Positions 52,023-61,477 of a stretch of 64,000 bases of DNA are shown in pieces (within the stretch, counting starts at the first letter, position 1; each line of letters opens with the position of its first letter). The stretch is from Snodgrassella alvi (lineage in GTDB: Bacteria > Pseudomonadota > Gammaproteobacteria > Burkholderiales > Neisseriaceae): contig NZ_MEIK01000028.1 in the NCBI RefSeq assembly GCF_002777855.1, positions 62,001 through 126,000 of the forward strand. The letters are read 5' to 3'. A model generated the notes under the pieces. That model worked only from the letters and a program-made list of their open reading frames with translations. It had not been told where the DNA came from and ran no database searches. A program made the translations under genes and the position numbers.

Positions 52023-52214
52023 TACTTTTCTCTACTTAGCTTTATGACTTGTTCTTTATCATTATATAACTCTTGTATTAAATTTTATATATATTCAAAA
52101 TGTTAAATTAAAATGCTTATAAATTTTTTATTATTAAATTTAGATTAATCCATTAATTTTTATTAGCGTCGCTATGATATTTGGAATTTAATAAAAAATG
52201 ATAAGTTAGAAAAA

Positions 52215-52243
52215 AGATTGAACAGCAAGATGCCGTTCAATCT
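52215..52243 (-). terminator. Intrinsic terminator of glmS
   Basis: AGATTGAAC pairs with GTTCAATCT around an 11-base loop. On the minus strand it is followed by six T residues, 30 bases after the glmS stop. The gap on to the helicase start is about 190 AT-rich bases. Confidence 0.88.
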
Positions 52244-52271
52244 ATCTTAAAATTATAATTTTAAATAAATA

Positions 52272-54113
52272 TTACTCCACCGTCACCGATTTTGCCAGAT
52301 TACGCGGTTTATCCACATCCGTGCCGCGTGCCAGTGCGGTGTGATACGCCAGTAGCTGTACAGGTATGGTGTGAACAATTGGCGACAGTACGCCCATATG
52401 GCGCGGGGTGCGGATGACGTGTACGCCTTCGCCGGCGGTAAATTCGCTGTCTAAATCGGTAAAGACAAACAGTTCGCCGCCGCGTGCAGCGACTTCCTGC
52501 ATATTGGCTTTGACTTTTTCCAGCAAGCTGTCGTTGGGTGCGATAACCACTACCGGCATATTCTGGTCTACCAGTGCCAACGGCCCGTGTTTGAGTTCGC
52601 CGGCAGGATAAGCCTCTGCATGAATATAGGTGATTTCTTTCAGTTTCAGTGCACCTTCAAGGGCGATGGGGTAGTGGATGCCGCGGCCGAGAAACAGGGC
52701 GTTGTTTTTGGCGGCAAACTGGTTTGCCCAGCCGGCGATTTGCGGTTCCAGATTAAGTACATGCTGGACGCTGCCCGGTAGCAAGCGCAATTCGCTGGTG
52801 TATTGCTCTTCTTCCTCAGGGGTAACCAGTCCACGCATTTTGCCAAGGGTAACCGCCAAACCAAACAAGGCCACTAGCTGAGTGGTGAAGGCTTTAGTGG
52901 AAGCAACGCCGATTTCGGCACCGGCACGGGTATACAGTACCAGCTCGCTTTCGCGCGGCAGCGCAGATTCCATTACGTTGCAGATGGACAGGCTGTGCTG
53001 CATCCCCAGTGATTGGGCATATTTAAGCGCCTCCATGGTGTCGAGGGTTTCGCCAGACTGGGAAATAGTTATCACTAATTGTTCGGGGTCAGCGATCACT
53101 TTGCGGTAGCGGTATTCGCTGGCAATTTCCACATCGGTGGGTATCTGGGCAATGGCTTCGAGCCAGTAGCGTGCGGTTAGGGCGGCATAGTAGGAGGTGC
53201 CGCAGGCAAGAATTTTGATACTGCGAATGCGCTCAAAGATGGCGGCAGCATTAATGCCGAAGTTGGCCGGTTCGAAGCCACCAACTAAAAATACTTCTGC
53301 GGTGTCGGTGATAGCTTTGGGCTGTTCGTGGATTTCTTTCTGCATAAAGTGGCTGTACAGGCCAAGTTCGAGCGAAGCGAGTGACAGTTCGGACATTTTG
53401 ATTTCGCGCTCTACCGGTTGCTGGTGTTTGTCGAGCAGCAGGTCGATGCCATCTGTGGATAACTGTACGATATCGCCATCTTCCAAGAATACCACGTGGC
53501 GTGTATAGGCAATTACAGCGGAGACATCGGAGGCGATAAAGCTTTCGTTTTCGCCCAGTGCCACTAACAGCGGGCAGCCCATGCGTGCGGCTACCAGTTT
53601 TTCGGGATTATCGCGCGCGATAACGCCAATGGCGTAAGCGCCCTGAAAACGCTGGCAGGCATGCTGTACTGCTTGAAAAAGGTTGCCATTGCTGCTGTGG
53701 GTGTATTCGTAATGAATGCTGTGGGCAATCACTTCTGTATCAGTTTGTGAGGTGAACTGATAGCTCAATGCTTCGAGGCGGTTGCGTTCGCTTTCAAAGT
53801 TTTCGATGATGCCGTTATGGACGATGGCTATCAGATTATTGGAAATATGGGGATGGGCATTGGGTTCGGTAACACCGCCGTGGGTTGCCCATCGGGTATG
53901 GCCGATGCCAAGGCTGCCTTTTAGACCTGCGGCTTGTGCGGCTTCTTCCATCAGTTTAACGCGGCCGACGCGACGTACGCGCTCTATGCCATTGGGTGTC
54001 CAGACGGCAATACCAGAGGAGTCATAACCGCGATATTCCAGTCGTTCCAGACCGCTGGTTAAAAATTCTACTACGTTATTCTGAGCGCGAATGGCGCCAA
54101 CTATGCCACACAT
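52272..54113 (-). CDS. glmS: Glutamine-fructose-6-phosphate aminotransferase (isomerising)
   Basis: Makes glucosamine-6-phosphate, the entry to cell-wall amino sugars. The 613-residue product (E. coli 609) starts MCGIVGAI, where the Cys after Met is the glutaminase nucleophile. It has [11 protein letters not shown] and HNGIIENF in the amidotransferase half, two SIS sugar-isomerase domains ([36 protein letters not shown]) and the C-terminal [13 protein letters not shown]. It is monocistronic with a terminator. glmU, the next enzyme in UDP-GlcNAc synthesis, lies 3.7 kb away on the same strand. Confidence 0.98.
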   Translation of the reverse strand: MCGIVGAIRAQNNVVEFLTSGLERLEYRGYDSSGIAVWTPNGIERVRRVGRVKLMEEAAQAAGLKGSLGIGHTRWATHGGVTEPNAHPHISNNLIAIVHNGIIENFESERNRLEALSYQFTSQTDTEVIAHSIHYEYTHSSNGNLFQAVQHACQRFQGAYAIGVIARDNPEKLVAARMGCPLLVALGENESFIASDVSAVIAYTRHVVFLEDGDIVQLSTDGIDLLLDKHQQPVEREIKMSELSLASLELGLYSHFMQKEIHEQPKAITDTAEVFLVGGFEPANFGINAAAIFERIRSIKILACGTSYYAALTARYWLEAIAQIPTDVEIASEYRYRKVIADPEQLVITISQSGETLDTMEALKYAQSLGMQHSLSICNVMESALPRESELVLYTRAGAEIGVASTKAFTTQLVALFGLAVTLGKMRGLVTPEEEEQYTSELRLLPGSVQHVLNLEPQIAGWANQFAAKNNALFLGRGIHYPIALEGALKLKEITYIHAEAYPAGELKHGPLALVDQNMPVVVIAPNDSLLEKVKANMQEVAARGGELFVFTDLDSEFTAGEGVHVIRTPRHMGVLSPIVHTIPVQLLAYHTALARGTDVDKPRNLAKSVTVE

Positions 54114-54511
54114 GTTTTATCCTTTTACTACAGGCTGGTTGCTGGTGTGGCTGCGCGTGTGAAGGGTAAGACTGGCCGCGGCTGTTGTGTATGAGAGATG
54201 AATGCAGCGGTCGTCTATTTGGTGCGCAGTGCCATGCCTGTCTATGCTGTTTTCAATTGCTTAAGAAGACGATTGTAATGGAAATAGGCGTTTTGCACAG
54301 TAATGTTTGTTTGTGCAGGCAGCTGAGTGTTTGTTTATTTGGTAGAGATGTGGTTGGGTTGTGTTTATGATTTAGAAAAATTTATTTTTATTTATCAATA
54401 ATGTTGATTTTTTATACGCTGGTCGACGGCGGTTGTATTTACATGCGGTATGTTGCTGGTATTGATTTATGCTGTCACTTTGCTAATCAATTTTGACTGA
54501 ATCTGGCTTGT
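54114..54511. other. Intergenic region upstream of glmS
   Basis: 398 bases between feoC and glmS. It should carry the glmS promoter. I see no riboswitch, ribozyme core or convincing hairpin. A 61-codon frame at 54185-54370 has no coding character. Confidence 0.4.
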
Positions 54512-54793
54512 TTAGATGCTGTGTTGTGCGGAGGAGATGGGGATGGTTTTGCGGGGGCTGCTGACGACCTGATAAATTTTTTTGGCACCATCGGGACAGG
54601 CGAAGCAGTTGCTGCATTGGTTTGGACTACATCCGGGCTGAGTAAGACTAATTTGGCGTATGGTTCCTTTACGCAGCCAAAAGCTGAGTATTTGTTCCAT
54701 AGCACTTTCCTGTACTTGGAAATGGCGTGCTAAATCTTGCAGGCTGGCCTGTCCGATGCTGATAAGGTAATCGCGAATGGCGGTGATGAGCAT
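54512..54793 (-). CDS. feoC: FeoC-like iron-sulphur winged-helix protein
   Basis: A 93-residue protein, third in feoA-feoB-feoC order. The N-terminal 60 residues are a small winged helix (AIRDYLISIGQASLQDLARHF, then FWLRKGTIRQI). The wing is a cysteine cluster, CSPNQCSNCFACPDG (about 55-69, four Cys), as in FeoC proteins that bind an iron-sulphur centre. FeoC is thought to regulate or protect the FeoB transporter. It is separated from feoB by 133 bases containing a long hairpin. Confidence 0.88.
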   Translation of the reverse strand: MLITAIRDYLISIGQASLQDLARHFQVQESAMEQILSFWLRKGTIRQISLTQPGCSPNQCSNCFACPDGAKKIYQVVSSPRKTIPISSAQHSI

Positions 54794-54844
54794 TTTTTGT
54801 CTATCCTGTGCTGTTATGGTTCCTGTTGGTTAGGTATCTGAATA

Positions 54845-54886
54845 CAAACAGATAGTGACGATAGGGCAGATATCACTATCTGTTTG
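54845..54886. other. Long perfect hairpin between feoB and feoC
   Basis: CAAACAGATAGTGA (54845-54858) pairs perfectly with TCACTATCTGTTTG (54873-54886), 14 pairs with a 14-base loop. There is no T run in the feo direction, so it is unlikely to be a simple intrinsic terminator and may set the feoB:feoC ratio or mark RNA processing. Confidence 0.75.
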
Positions 54887-54926
54887 AGTAAATCTGTTTT
54901 AGCGGTTGGTAAAAATGTGCATCTGG

Positions 54927-57251
54927 TCAGTGGCAGCAGCTGCCTTTGCTATGTGGACAGGTTTTCATGGCTATCTGACAGGTCTGGCGCCGGCTACCGA
55001 TGATTTTCATGGCACAGATTACGAAGATCAGTAAAATAGCAACACCACCAATCCAGTAGGAGGCACTGGCCGAACGGCTGAGCTGGTGATACTGGTAGTA
55101 GACGGTGGCACAGCTCCAGCCAGTGAGGAATGTCCAGCCAGCAACAAATAGCATCCAGCGCCAGCCGGCTTCGCGGTAGATGGTACCAAGCGCAGCGGCA
55201 CAGGGGGTGTAGAGCAAAATGAATATCAGATATGCCATGGCAGCGGCGCTGCCACCAAAGGAACTTTCAAGTTTAGTTATGGTACGGCTGCTGATGTCCA
55301 TGTCCTGCTGGACGCTGGCTGTATTTTCGTCAAGGGCGCTGAAGCCAAGCGGGTCGAGAAATGAGCCGGCCATTTCGCTAAGGTTGGCTGGAATGGTTTT
55401 CAAAGCTTTGATGATGCCGGCTTGCAGGTTGAATTCTTCCTCGCCACCGTCTTCTTCTGCTTTCATTGAGTAGAGGGAATTGAGAGTGGCGATAACGGCC
55501 TCTTTGGCAAAGATGCCGGTGAAGATACCAACGGTGGCTGGCCAGTTTTGTTCGCTGATACCCATTGGGGTAAACACGGGGGTGATTTTTTGGCTGGCTA
55601 CAGATAGTACAGACTGGCTGCTATCGGGGTGGCCAAATGAACCGTCGCTACCAAGGGAGTTGAGCAAGCTAAGAATGGTAACCATCAGCACGATGGCCTG
55701 TCCGGCACGGAAAATAAACCCTTTTAAGCGTGACCATGTGAGGTAAAGCATGCCACGTAGTGTTGGTAGGCGATAGGCGGGCATTTCCATGATAAATGGT
55801 GTGGTATCACCCGGTAGCAAAGTGTGTTTGAGTATCAGGCCGGTAAAGATGGCGACACCGATACCGAGTAAATACAAGATAAATACGACACTGGAAGCGT
55901 TATTAGGAAAGAAGATAACGGCAAATAAGGTATAGACGGGTAATCTGGCGCCACAAGACATAAACGGAATCATGCTGATGGACATCAGACGGTCACGTGC
56001 GCAGTCTAGGGTGCGTGTGCCCATAATGGCTGGCACACCACAGCCGAAACCAACGAGCATGGGCACGAACGCTTTACCCGGTAAACCGATGGCACGCATG
56101 CCTCTGTCTACAACCATGGCTGCTCGTGCCAGATAGCCGGAATCCTCGAGAAACGACAGGCACAGAAACATGGCGGCAATGACAGGGATAAAGGTAGCTA
56201 CAGTTTGGATGCCGCTACCGATGCCGTTAGCCAGTATAGCTATCAGCCATTCTGGTGAGCCAATATGGGTAAGTAAGGTAGAAAAGCCATCAACAAATAT
56301 TGTGCCAAAAAGAACATCGAAAAAGTCGATGAATACGGAACCGAATTTTACTGCCAGCATAAACATAAGGTACATGACAAACAGAAAAAACGGTATGCCG
56401 GTATATCGACCTAGGGTAAAACGGTCGATTTTGTCGGATAGTGACTGGTTTGCTTCACGTGGTTTTTCGATAACCGTACGGCTTAGCTGGTCAATGGCAT
56501 CGTAACGAGAGCTAGCCAGTGCGATGTCGATTTCATAGTTACACCAACTAGATAGTTCGTCACGACATTGCTGAACAATGTGCTCTTCGTCATTGCTCAG
56601 AGAAATAGAACTTTGTTTTAGCAACAGTTCAATTAATGACCATTGATCGATTTGGTTTACTACACTGTCTGCCGGCAGTTGTGATAGATAGTGGCGGATG
56701 ATATCACTTTGTTTTTTTCCGAGGGTGTCCAGTTGCGGGTCAGCAGCTACAGGCTGGCTGAAAGCTTTGCTGATTGCTTGCTGCAATTGTATTAAACCCA
56801 TCTTTTTCGCTGCAGATATGGCTATGACAGGGCAGCCAAGCTGATGGGTAAGGGTACTGATATTGATGTTTTCGCCCATGTTTTGCAGGGCATCCATCAT
56901 GTTGAGTACGACCAGCATTGGCTTTTTCAGATCAAGCAGCTGAAAGGTAAGGTACAGGCTGCGTTGCAGGTTGGTAGCATCGATTATATTGATAATTAGG
57001 GTGTCAGGTTCGTTGAGCACGAATTCGCGCGCGATCATTTCGTCCTGTGAGGCTGCCATGTCGAGGTTTTCGATGGCATAAGTACCGGGTAGGTCGACGA
57101 TTTCTACTGACTGCCCATTTATCTGGGTACTGCCAATTTTGCGCTCTACAGTAACACCTGGCCAGTTGCCTACTTGCTGGCGAGAGCCGGTAAGGGCGTT
57201 AAATAATGTGCTTTTGCCGCTGTTGGGGTTGCCGATTAATGCTATTTTCAT
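54927..57251 (-). CDS. feoB: Ferrous iron transporter FeoB
   Basis: Inner-membrane Fe(II) transporter of 774 residues with a cytoplasmic G-protein domain: G1 GNPNSGKST (7-15), the conserved NWPGVTVER segment (33-41), G3 DLPGTY (about 58-63) and G4 NMMD. The membrane part has two gate repeats (LVGFGCGVPAIMGTRT, and GIFAKEAVIATLNSLY). The C-terminus ends in a Cys/His-rich tail CPHSKGSCCH, seen in some FeoB proteins. Its start codon shares one base with the feoA stop (TAATG), giving tight coupling. Confidence 0.97.
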   Translation of the reverse strand: MKIALIGNPNSGKSTLFNALTGSRQQVGNWPGVTVERKIGSTQINGQSVEIVDLPGTYAIENLDMAASQDEMIAREFVLNEPDTLIINIIDATNLQRSLYLTFQLLDLKKPMLVVLNMMDALQNMGENINISTLTHQLGCPVIAISAAKKMGLIQLQQAISKAFSQPVAADPQLDTLGKKQSDIIRHYLSQLPADSVVNQIDQWSLIELLLKQSSISLSNDEEHIVQQCRDELSSWCNYEIDIALASSRYDAIDQLSRTVIEKPREANQSLSDKIDRFTLGRYTGIPFFLFVMYLMFMLAVKFGSVFIDFFDVLFGTIFVDGFSTLLTHIGSPEWLIAILANGIGSGIQTVATFIPVIAAMFLCLSFLEDSGYLARAAMVVDRGMRAIGLPGKAFVPMLVGFGCGVPAIMGTRTLDCARDRLMSISMIPFMSCGARLPVYTLFAVIFFPNNASSVVFILYLLGIGVAIFTGLILKHTLLPGDTTPFIMEMPAYRLPTLRGMLYLTWSRLKGFIFRAGQAIVLMVTILSLLNSLGSDGSFGHPDSSQSVLSVASQKITPVFTPMGISEQNWPATVGIFTGIFAKEAVIATLNSLYSMKAEEDGGEEEFNLQAGIIKALKTIPANLSEMAGSFLDPLGFSALDENTASVQQDMDISSRTITKLESSFGGSAAAMAYLIFILLYTPCAAALGTIYREAGWRWMLFVAGWTFLTGWSCATVYYQYHQLSRSASASYWIGGVAILLIFVICAMKIIGSRRQTCQIAMKTCPHSKGSCCH

Positions 57252-57490
57252 TACTCAGCCTCAACTACGCCAATAGCCTGTGCTTCGCTGCGGCGCAGGC
57301 ACAGGTAAAAACCACGGGTTTTGATTTCCAGAGGGTCGCCCATGGGGGCGGTGCGGATAACAGTAACGTGGCTGCCGGGAGTGATGCCCATGGCTAACAA
57401 GCGGCGGCGAAATGGCATAGATTCGGGCAACAGTCGGGTAATAACTGCCGGTTGCCCGAACGGTAGTTGATCGAGAGTTAGTGTTGACAC
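57251..57490 (-). CDS. feoA: FeoA, SH3-like partner of FeoB
   Basis: A 79-residue cytoplasmic protein with the FeoA layout: MSTLTLDQLPFGQPAVI, FRRRLLAMGITPGSHVTVIRTAPMGDP and EIKTRGFYLCLRRSEAQAI. It stimulates ferrous iron uptake by FeoB and is first in the feo operon, behind a Fur-like site 38 bases upstream. Confidence 0.95.
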   Translation of the reverse strand: MSTLTLDQLPFGQPAVITRLLPESMPFRRRLLAMGITPGSHVTVIRTAPMGDPLEIKTRGFYLCLRRSEAQAIGVVEAE

Positions 57491-57527
57491 TGCGCTAAAC
57501 CTTAGGTGGTAGATTTGGTTTGTTGTT

Positions 57528-57546
57528 TTTATTGGGAATCATTTTT
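57528..57546. promoter_or_regulatory. Fur-box-like site upstream of feoABC
   Basis: TTTATTGGGAATCATTTTT matches 12 of 19 Fur consensus positions, with the central GAATCATT core. It lies 38 bases upstream of feoA. Confidence 0.55.
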
Positions 57547-57769
57547 ATTGTGCATGATATTACTTTTGCTTGTTAATTTGCATGCAAGGTTTGCTAAGGG
57601 AGTCGCTGTTGTTAAACAGTAATGTCAAGAAAGCGCTAATGTCTGTGTTGGTTTTGAGGATTATAATTTAGATGTGTTGAATTTACTGCTGCTAGTGTAA
57701 GGATATATACAGATTTTTAGTCAGTTTTGGGAAAGGTGCAAAAAGGAAGATAGAGGGTAGCGCAAGTTG

Positions 57770-57802
57770 CTCAGCCCATCTGGCTAAGCGAGATGAGCTG
57801 AG
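57770..57802. other. Stem-loop downstream of glmU
   Basis: CTCAGC-C-CATCT pairs with AGATG-A-GCTGAG (11 pairs, one mismatch) around a nine-base loop, 20 bases after the glmU stop. No T run is present. The rest of the 331-base glmU-feoA gap holds the feo promoter and no gene. Confidence 0.55.
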
Positions 57803-57821
57803 GCTGACAATGATGGCAGGA

Positions 57822-59192
57822 TTATTCCTGTGGTTTTTTTTCAGGGCGCTGCCATTCGTTTAAGGTAGTTTGCCGGCTGCGGGCCAGAGTGAGCTTATCT
57901 GGCGGGCAGTTTCTGCTCAAAGTACTGCCGGCACCGGTGGTGGCGCGGTCGCCAATGGTGATAGGCGCTACCAGCATGTTGCCGGAACCGATGCGTACTT
58001 GATTGCCGATGACAGTACGGTATTTATTGACGCCGTCGTAGTTGCAAGTGATGGTGCCGGCCCCGATATTGGTTTGTTCGCCAATGGTGGCATCGCCCAG
58101 ATAGGTGAGATGGTTAGCTTTGCTGCCATAGCCAATGGTGCTGTTTTTGACTTCAACAAAGTTGCCGATGTGTACGGCATCACCAATCTGTGCCTGTGGT
58201 CGCAGACGAGCAAACGGACCAATTTGAGCGTTGCTGCCGATAACGCAGTTATCTAGGTGCGAGTTGGGTTGGATTACAGTACCTGCGCCAATGGTAGCGT
58301 TTTTTATGACGCAGTTGGCACCAATGCTGACGTTGTCGCCCAGTTCTATGTTGCCTTCAAGTACGACGTTTACATCGATGATGACGTCCTGTCCGTGTTT
58401 TAACTGGCCACGTAAATCGAAGCGCGCCGGATCACGCAGGGTTACGCCGGCCTGAAGCAGGGCGTTGGCCTGTTGCTGTTGCAAAATCCTTTCTAGCTGC
58501 GCAAGTTGAAGCTTATTGTTGACGCCTGCCGCTAGCCATGAGGTGCGTACCTGTAGGGGATGTACAGGGATTTTATCGTGTTGTGCTAGTGCGATTACGT
58601 CGGTTAGGTAGTATTCCTGCTGGGCGTTGTGGTTTTGCAAGGCATTAAGCCATTGCGCCAGTTTGCGGTTGGGCAAAACGAAGATGCCAGTGTTGGTTTC
58701 GCAAATGGCTTTTTCGGCAGCGCTGGCGTCTTTTTCTTCAACGATGGCGACTACGTTGCCTTGCTGGCGGATGATGCGGCCATAGCCGGTGGGGTTGTCG
58801 AGAACGTCGGTAAGTAGAGCGACATCTTCACCAGCGATACTAAGTAAATCTGCTAGTGTCTGCTGGTCTATTAAGGGCACGTCGCCATAGAGTATCAGGG
58901 TGCGTCCGCTGTCTGCCAGATTGGGTAACGCCATTTTAACCGCATGGCCAGTGCCAAGCTGTTGGTCTTGTTCGACCCAGTGTACATTCGCCTGAATGCG
59001 TTGCCTTACTAGCTCTTTACCATGGCCGATAACCACGCTTATGCTGTCAGGGTTCAGATTCTGCGCTGTGTGGATCACCCGTTCCAACATGCTGATGCCG
59101 CCTATTTCATGCAGAACTTTAGGCAGACGTGAATACATGCGGGTGCCTTTACCAGCAGCGAGGATAACGATATTTAGGGATGAAGTAGCCAT
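57822..59192 (-). CDS. glmU: Bifunctional N-acetylglucosamine-1-phosphate uridyltransferase / glucosamine-1-phosphate acetyltransferase
   Basis: Final enzyme of UDP-GlcNAc synthesis, 456 residues (E. coli 456). The N-terminal pyrophosphorylase has IVILAAGKGTRMYS (about 8-21) and LYGDVPLI. The C-terminal half is a left-handed beta helix of hexapeptide repeats (GDNVSIGANCVIKNATIG), with the acetyl-transfer region FVEVKNSTIGYGSKANHLTYLGDA and NIGAGTITCNYDG. The start at 59192 matches homologues beginning MATSSLNIV; a frame to 59237 would add 15 unlikely residues. The ribosome site is weak. Confidence 0.97.
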   Translation of the reverse strand: MATSSLNIVILAAGKGTRMYSRLPKVLHEIGGISMLERVIHTAQNLNPDSISVVIGHGKELVRQRIQANVHWVEQDQQLGTGHAVKMALPNLADSGRTLILYGDVPLIDQQTLADLLSIAGEDVALLTDVLDNPTGYGRIIRQQGNVVAIVEEKDASAAEKAICETNTGIFVLPNRKLAQWLNALQNHNAQQEYYLTDVIALAQHDKIPVHPLQVRTSWLAAGVNNKLQLAQLERILQQQQANALLQAGVTLRDPARFDLRGQLKHGQDVIIDVNVVLEGNIELGDNVSIGANCVIKNATIGAGTVIQPNSHLDNCVIGSNAQIGPFARLRPQAQIGDAVHIGNFVEVKNSTIGYGSKANHLTYLGDATIGEQTNIGAGTITCNYDGVNKYRTVIGNQVRIGSGNMLVAPITIGDRATTGAGSTLSRNCPPDKLTLARSRQTTLNEWQRPEKKPQE

Positions 59193-59273
59193 ATATCTAT
59201 ATGTGTATGGATGTGAAAACGGGCTGCAGGTAATCAAGTCTGATTCCGGCAGCCCTGTGTGTTTAAACGCAGT

Positions 59274-59543
59274 TTATTCAGCACTGCTTTCTGGCTGATC
59301 CCACTTGGTGTGAGCTGGCAGCTTTTCATTAACGTCGCCCACCCCGGGTTTCATAGCATGTGGTTCGGGGCGCATTTTGTTGTACAGCATGTTGTGGGAA
59401 TAAGTGCCATCCTGATACACCACGCGTGTACCCGGTTCATATTTCTGGCGCAATCTGGTCTGGCCGGTGGCATCCTGATAAGTTTCCCATGTACAGCCGC
59501 TGAGTGCCAGTATTGTGCATATCAAGCAGATTCCCGCACGCAT
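59274..59543 (-). CDS. Small putative outer-membrane lipoprotein
   Basis: An 89-residue protein beginning MRAGICLICTILALSGC, a short lipoprotein signal with the lipobox LSGC (Cys about 17). The mature part is polar and Tyr-rich (WETYQDATGQTRLRQKYEPGTRVVYQDGTYS), ending in a Pro-rich, charged tail. Function unknown. The start at 59543 has AAGGA upstream, and the longer frame to 59702 lacks both signal and ribosome site. It lies between glmU and a phosphatase gene on the same strand. Confidence 0.8.
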   Translation of the reverse strand: MRAGICLICTILALSGCTWETYQDATGQTRLRQKYEPGTRVVYQDGTYSHNMLYNKMRPEPHAMKPGVGDVNEKLPAHTKWDQPESSAE

Positions 59544-59613
59544 GGTGTCATCCTTTGTGGTTGGTGATTTGTAGTCTGTTATTGTAGAGAATTTGTGTGC
59601 TGACGTATAGCTT

Positions 59614-60258
59614 TCACAATAAGGTAAGCGCAATGTCGCGCAGACCTGCCATATCAGTAACTGCAGCATCAATCTTTGCTCTCGGATAACTCTGTGGACC
59701 ATACCATACAGTACGCATGCCCAGCATATGTGCAGTGTGCAAATTGGCTAGGCTGTCATCAACCATAATGCATTGCTGAGGGTGAATATGTAGCTGCCGG
59801 CATAGGCTGTGATATGCATGGGGATGGGGTTTACAGTGCATTTCTACATTATCCGTTCCTATTACTGCATGGAAATATTGCTGGATTCCCAAGGCTTTGA
59901 TTAGTGCTTGTACATAATGACTAGGACCATTGGAAAAAACTATCTTGTGCCCATGTAGATAGGTCAGTGTCTGTGATAGCTCAGGCATGGGTTTAAGTAA
60001 AGGCAGAAGCTGTTCAAGTGGGTGGCAGGCAAGGAGAAATTCGTGCAGATTAATTTCAGGATGATGCAGGCCGATTCCAATAAGTGTAGCACCGTAATCG
60101 TCCCAATATTGCTGGCGTAGTTGTGAAGCGGCAATTTGATCAATGTGCAGTTGAGAAGCTAGAATGTGTGTCATATTCTGATTAATGACGTTGAATATGC
60201 CGGCATCTGCATAATGCAAGGTGTTGTCTAGGTCGAAAATCCAGTAATGAGTTGTCAT
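59614..60258 (-). CDS. HAD-superfamily hydrolase, pyrimidine 5'-nucleotidase type
   Basis: A 214-residue HAD phosphatase. Motif I is IFDLDNTLH (nucleophile Asp9, acid Asp11), motif II is FSNGPSHY with Ser/Asn, motif III Lys lies in CKPHPHAY, and motif IV is MVDDSLANL. The helical cap with NVINQNMTHIL follows motif I as in the SDT1/PpnN-like pyrimidine 5'-nucleotidases. It probably dephosphorylates nucleotides or sugar phosphates; the exact substrate is not readable. It diverges from the thiamine transport genes. Confidence 0.85.
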   Translation of the reverse strand: MTTHYWIFDLDNTLHYADAGIFNVINQNMTHILASQLHIDQIAASQLRQQYWDDYGATLIGIGLHHPEINLHEFLLACHPLEQLLPLLKPMPELSQTLTYLHGHKIVFSNGPSHYVQALIKALGIQQYFHAVIGTDNVEMHCKPHPHAYHSLCRQLHIHPQQCIMVDDSLANLHTAHMLGMRTVWYGPQSYPRAKIDAAVTDMAGLRDIALTLL

Positions 60259-60352
60259 GGTTTGTAAGATGGCGTCAGGTTTTTACTATATACGCGTAAA
60301 ACAGGTATGATTGCAGGCACGATATAGATAATTTTAACAACTGGAGGCTGGA

Positions 60353-61360
60353 ATGAAAGCGGGTAAGTGGTTAATCGGTACGTTGTGCATGCTGGTTGCG
60401 ATATGGGCACAGGCTCAGACTGAGGTGCGTCTCGCGGTACATGATTCTTTTGCTTTACCGAAAAATGTTCTAGCTGGATTTGAGCAACAAAATCAGGTTA
60501 AGTTAACCTTAATCAAGGTGGGCAGCGGTAATGAGATGCTGAATAAGCTTATTCTTACTCGCGGCAAACCGATTGCCGATGCCGTATATGGTCTAGACAA
60601 CAGCAATATCAGCAAGGCGCAACAATATCAGCTCTTTGCCGCCACTCAGCCGGCCAGCCGTGCAGTGAATGTTGATTTGCCTCAGGCACTGGCTATCGAT
60701 TACGGCTACATTACCATTAATTATGATAAGGCTTGGTTTCAGAAACATAAAAAACCCTTGCCGCGGTCTTTAGAAGATCTTGCCAGTCCGGCTTACAAAG
60801 ATTTGCTGGTGATGCCGAGCCCTGCTACATCAACGGTGGGATTGGGGTTTTTGCTGGCGAATATCGGCGGTCTAGGGGAGCAGGCTACATGGCAGTGGTG
60901 GGCAAAAATGCGTCAAAATGGTGTCAAAGTGACTAAGGGATGGAGTGAAGCCTACTACACTGATTTCACGCTGAATGGTGGCAGCCGACCGCTGGTCGTA
61001 AGCTATGCTTCCAGTCCTGTAGCTGAAGTATATTACGGTAAAGGGAAATATACTACGCCACCAACCGGAGATTTGCGCTTTAAAGGAGCGGTATTCCGCC
61101 AAATAGAAGGTGCAGCGGTATTGAATCATGCCAGCCAGCCGGCATTGGCGGCAAAATTGGTGCAGTATCTGCAAAGTAATCAGGTGCAAAGTGCCATACC
61201 GACATCTATGTGGGTTTATCCGGCCGTGAAGGGAGTGTCATTGCCACCGGTATACGCACACATCAGTATTCCCACTAAAGTTGTGCAGCCAACGATGGCA
61301 GATATGGCCGCCAAACAGCAAAGCTGGGTAAAACAATGGGTAAAGGTAGTGCAACGCTAA
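60353..61360 (+). CDS. thiB: Thiamine ABC transporter, periplasmic binding protein
   Basis: A 335-residue binding protein with a signal peptide (MKAGKWLIGTLCMLVAIWAQA, cleaved about residue 22). The mature start VRLAVHDSFALPKNVLAGFEQ, then KLILTRGKPIADAVYGLDN and DYGYITINYDKAWF, is the pattern of the ThiB/TbpA thiamine family. It precedes the permease and ATPase genes. GGAGGC lies upstream. No TPP riboswitch is seen in the 94-base leader. Confidence 0.9.
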   Translation: MKAGKWLIGTLCMLVAIWAQAQTEVRLAVHDSFALPKNVLAGFEQQNQVKLTLIKVGSGNEMLNKLILTRGKPIADAVYGLDNSNISKAQQYQLFAATQPASRAVNVDLPQALAIDYGYITINYDKAWFQKHKKPLPRSLEDLASPAYKDLLVMPSPATSTVGLGFLLANIGGLGEQATWQWWAKMRQNGVKVTKGWSEAYYTDFTLNGGSRPLVVSYASSPVAEVYYGKGKYTTPPTGDLRFKGAVFRQIEGAAVLNHASQPALAAKLVQYLQSNQVQSAIPTSMWVYPAVKGVSLPPVYAHISIPTKVVQPTMADMAAKQQSWVKQWVKVVQR

Positions 61361-61409
61361 GAGGTCAGGCCTGCGGTTAGGTCTGTGTGACATCAGACAG
61401 AACTTAATT

Positions 61410-61435
61410 AAACGGGGCATGCTAATGCCCTGTTT
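61410..61435 (+). terminator. Attenuator-like hairpin between thiB and thiP
   Basis: AAAC-G-GGGCAT-GCTA-ATGCCC-T-GTTT, ten pairs with one mismatch, followed by a T-rich stretch. It may partly stop transcription so that the binding protein is made in excess over the permease. Confidence 0.65.
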
Positions 61436-61477
61436 GATTTTGGTAAGCGTTAAGGTAAAGGTAATAAAACAGTGCAT

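Noticed and set aside
52309-52317. Perfect DnaA boxes inside glmS and other coding genes (for example 15216, 5299, 53455)
   Set aside because: Single boxes within coding sequence, unclustered, are expected by chance and codon use.
54114-54300. glmS ribozyme or small-RNA site upstream of glmS
   Set aside because: That ribozyme is typical of Gram-positive bacteria, and no matching core or conserved structure was visible.
60259-60352. Possible TPP riboswitch upstream of thiB
   Set aside because: The leader is short and contains neither CTGAGA nor the ACCTGATC-type conserved word.
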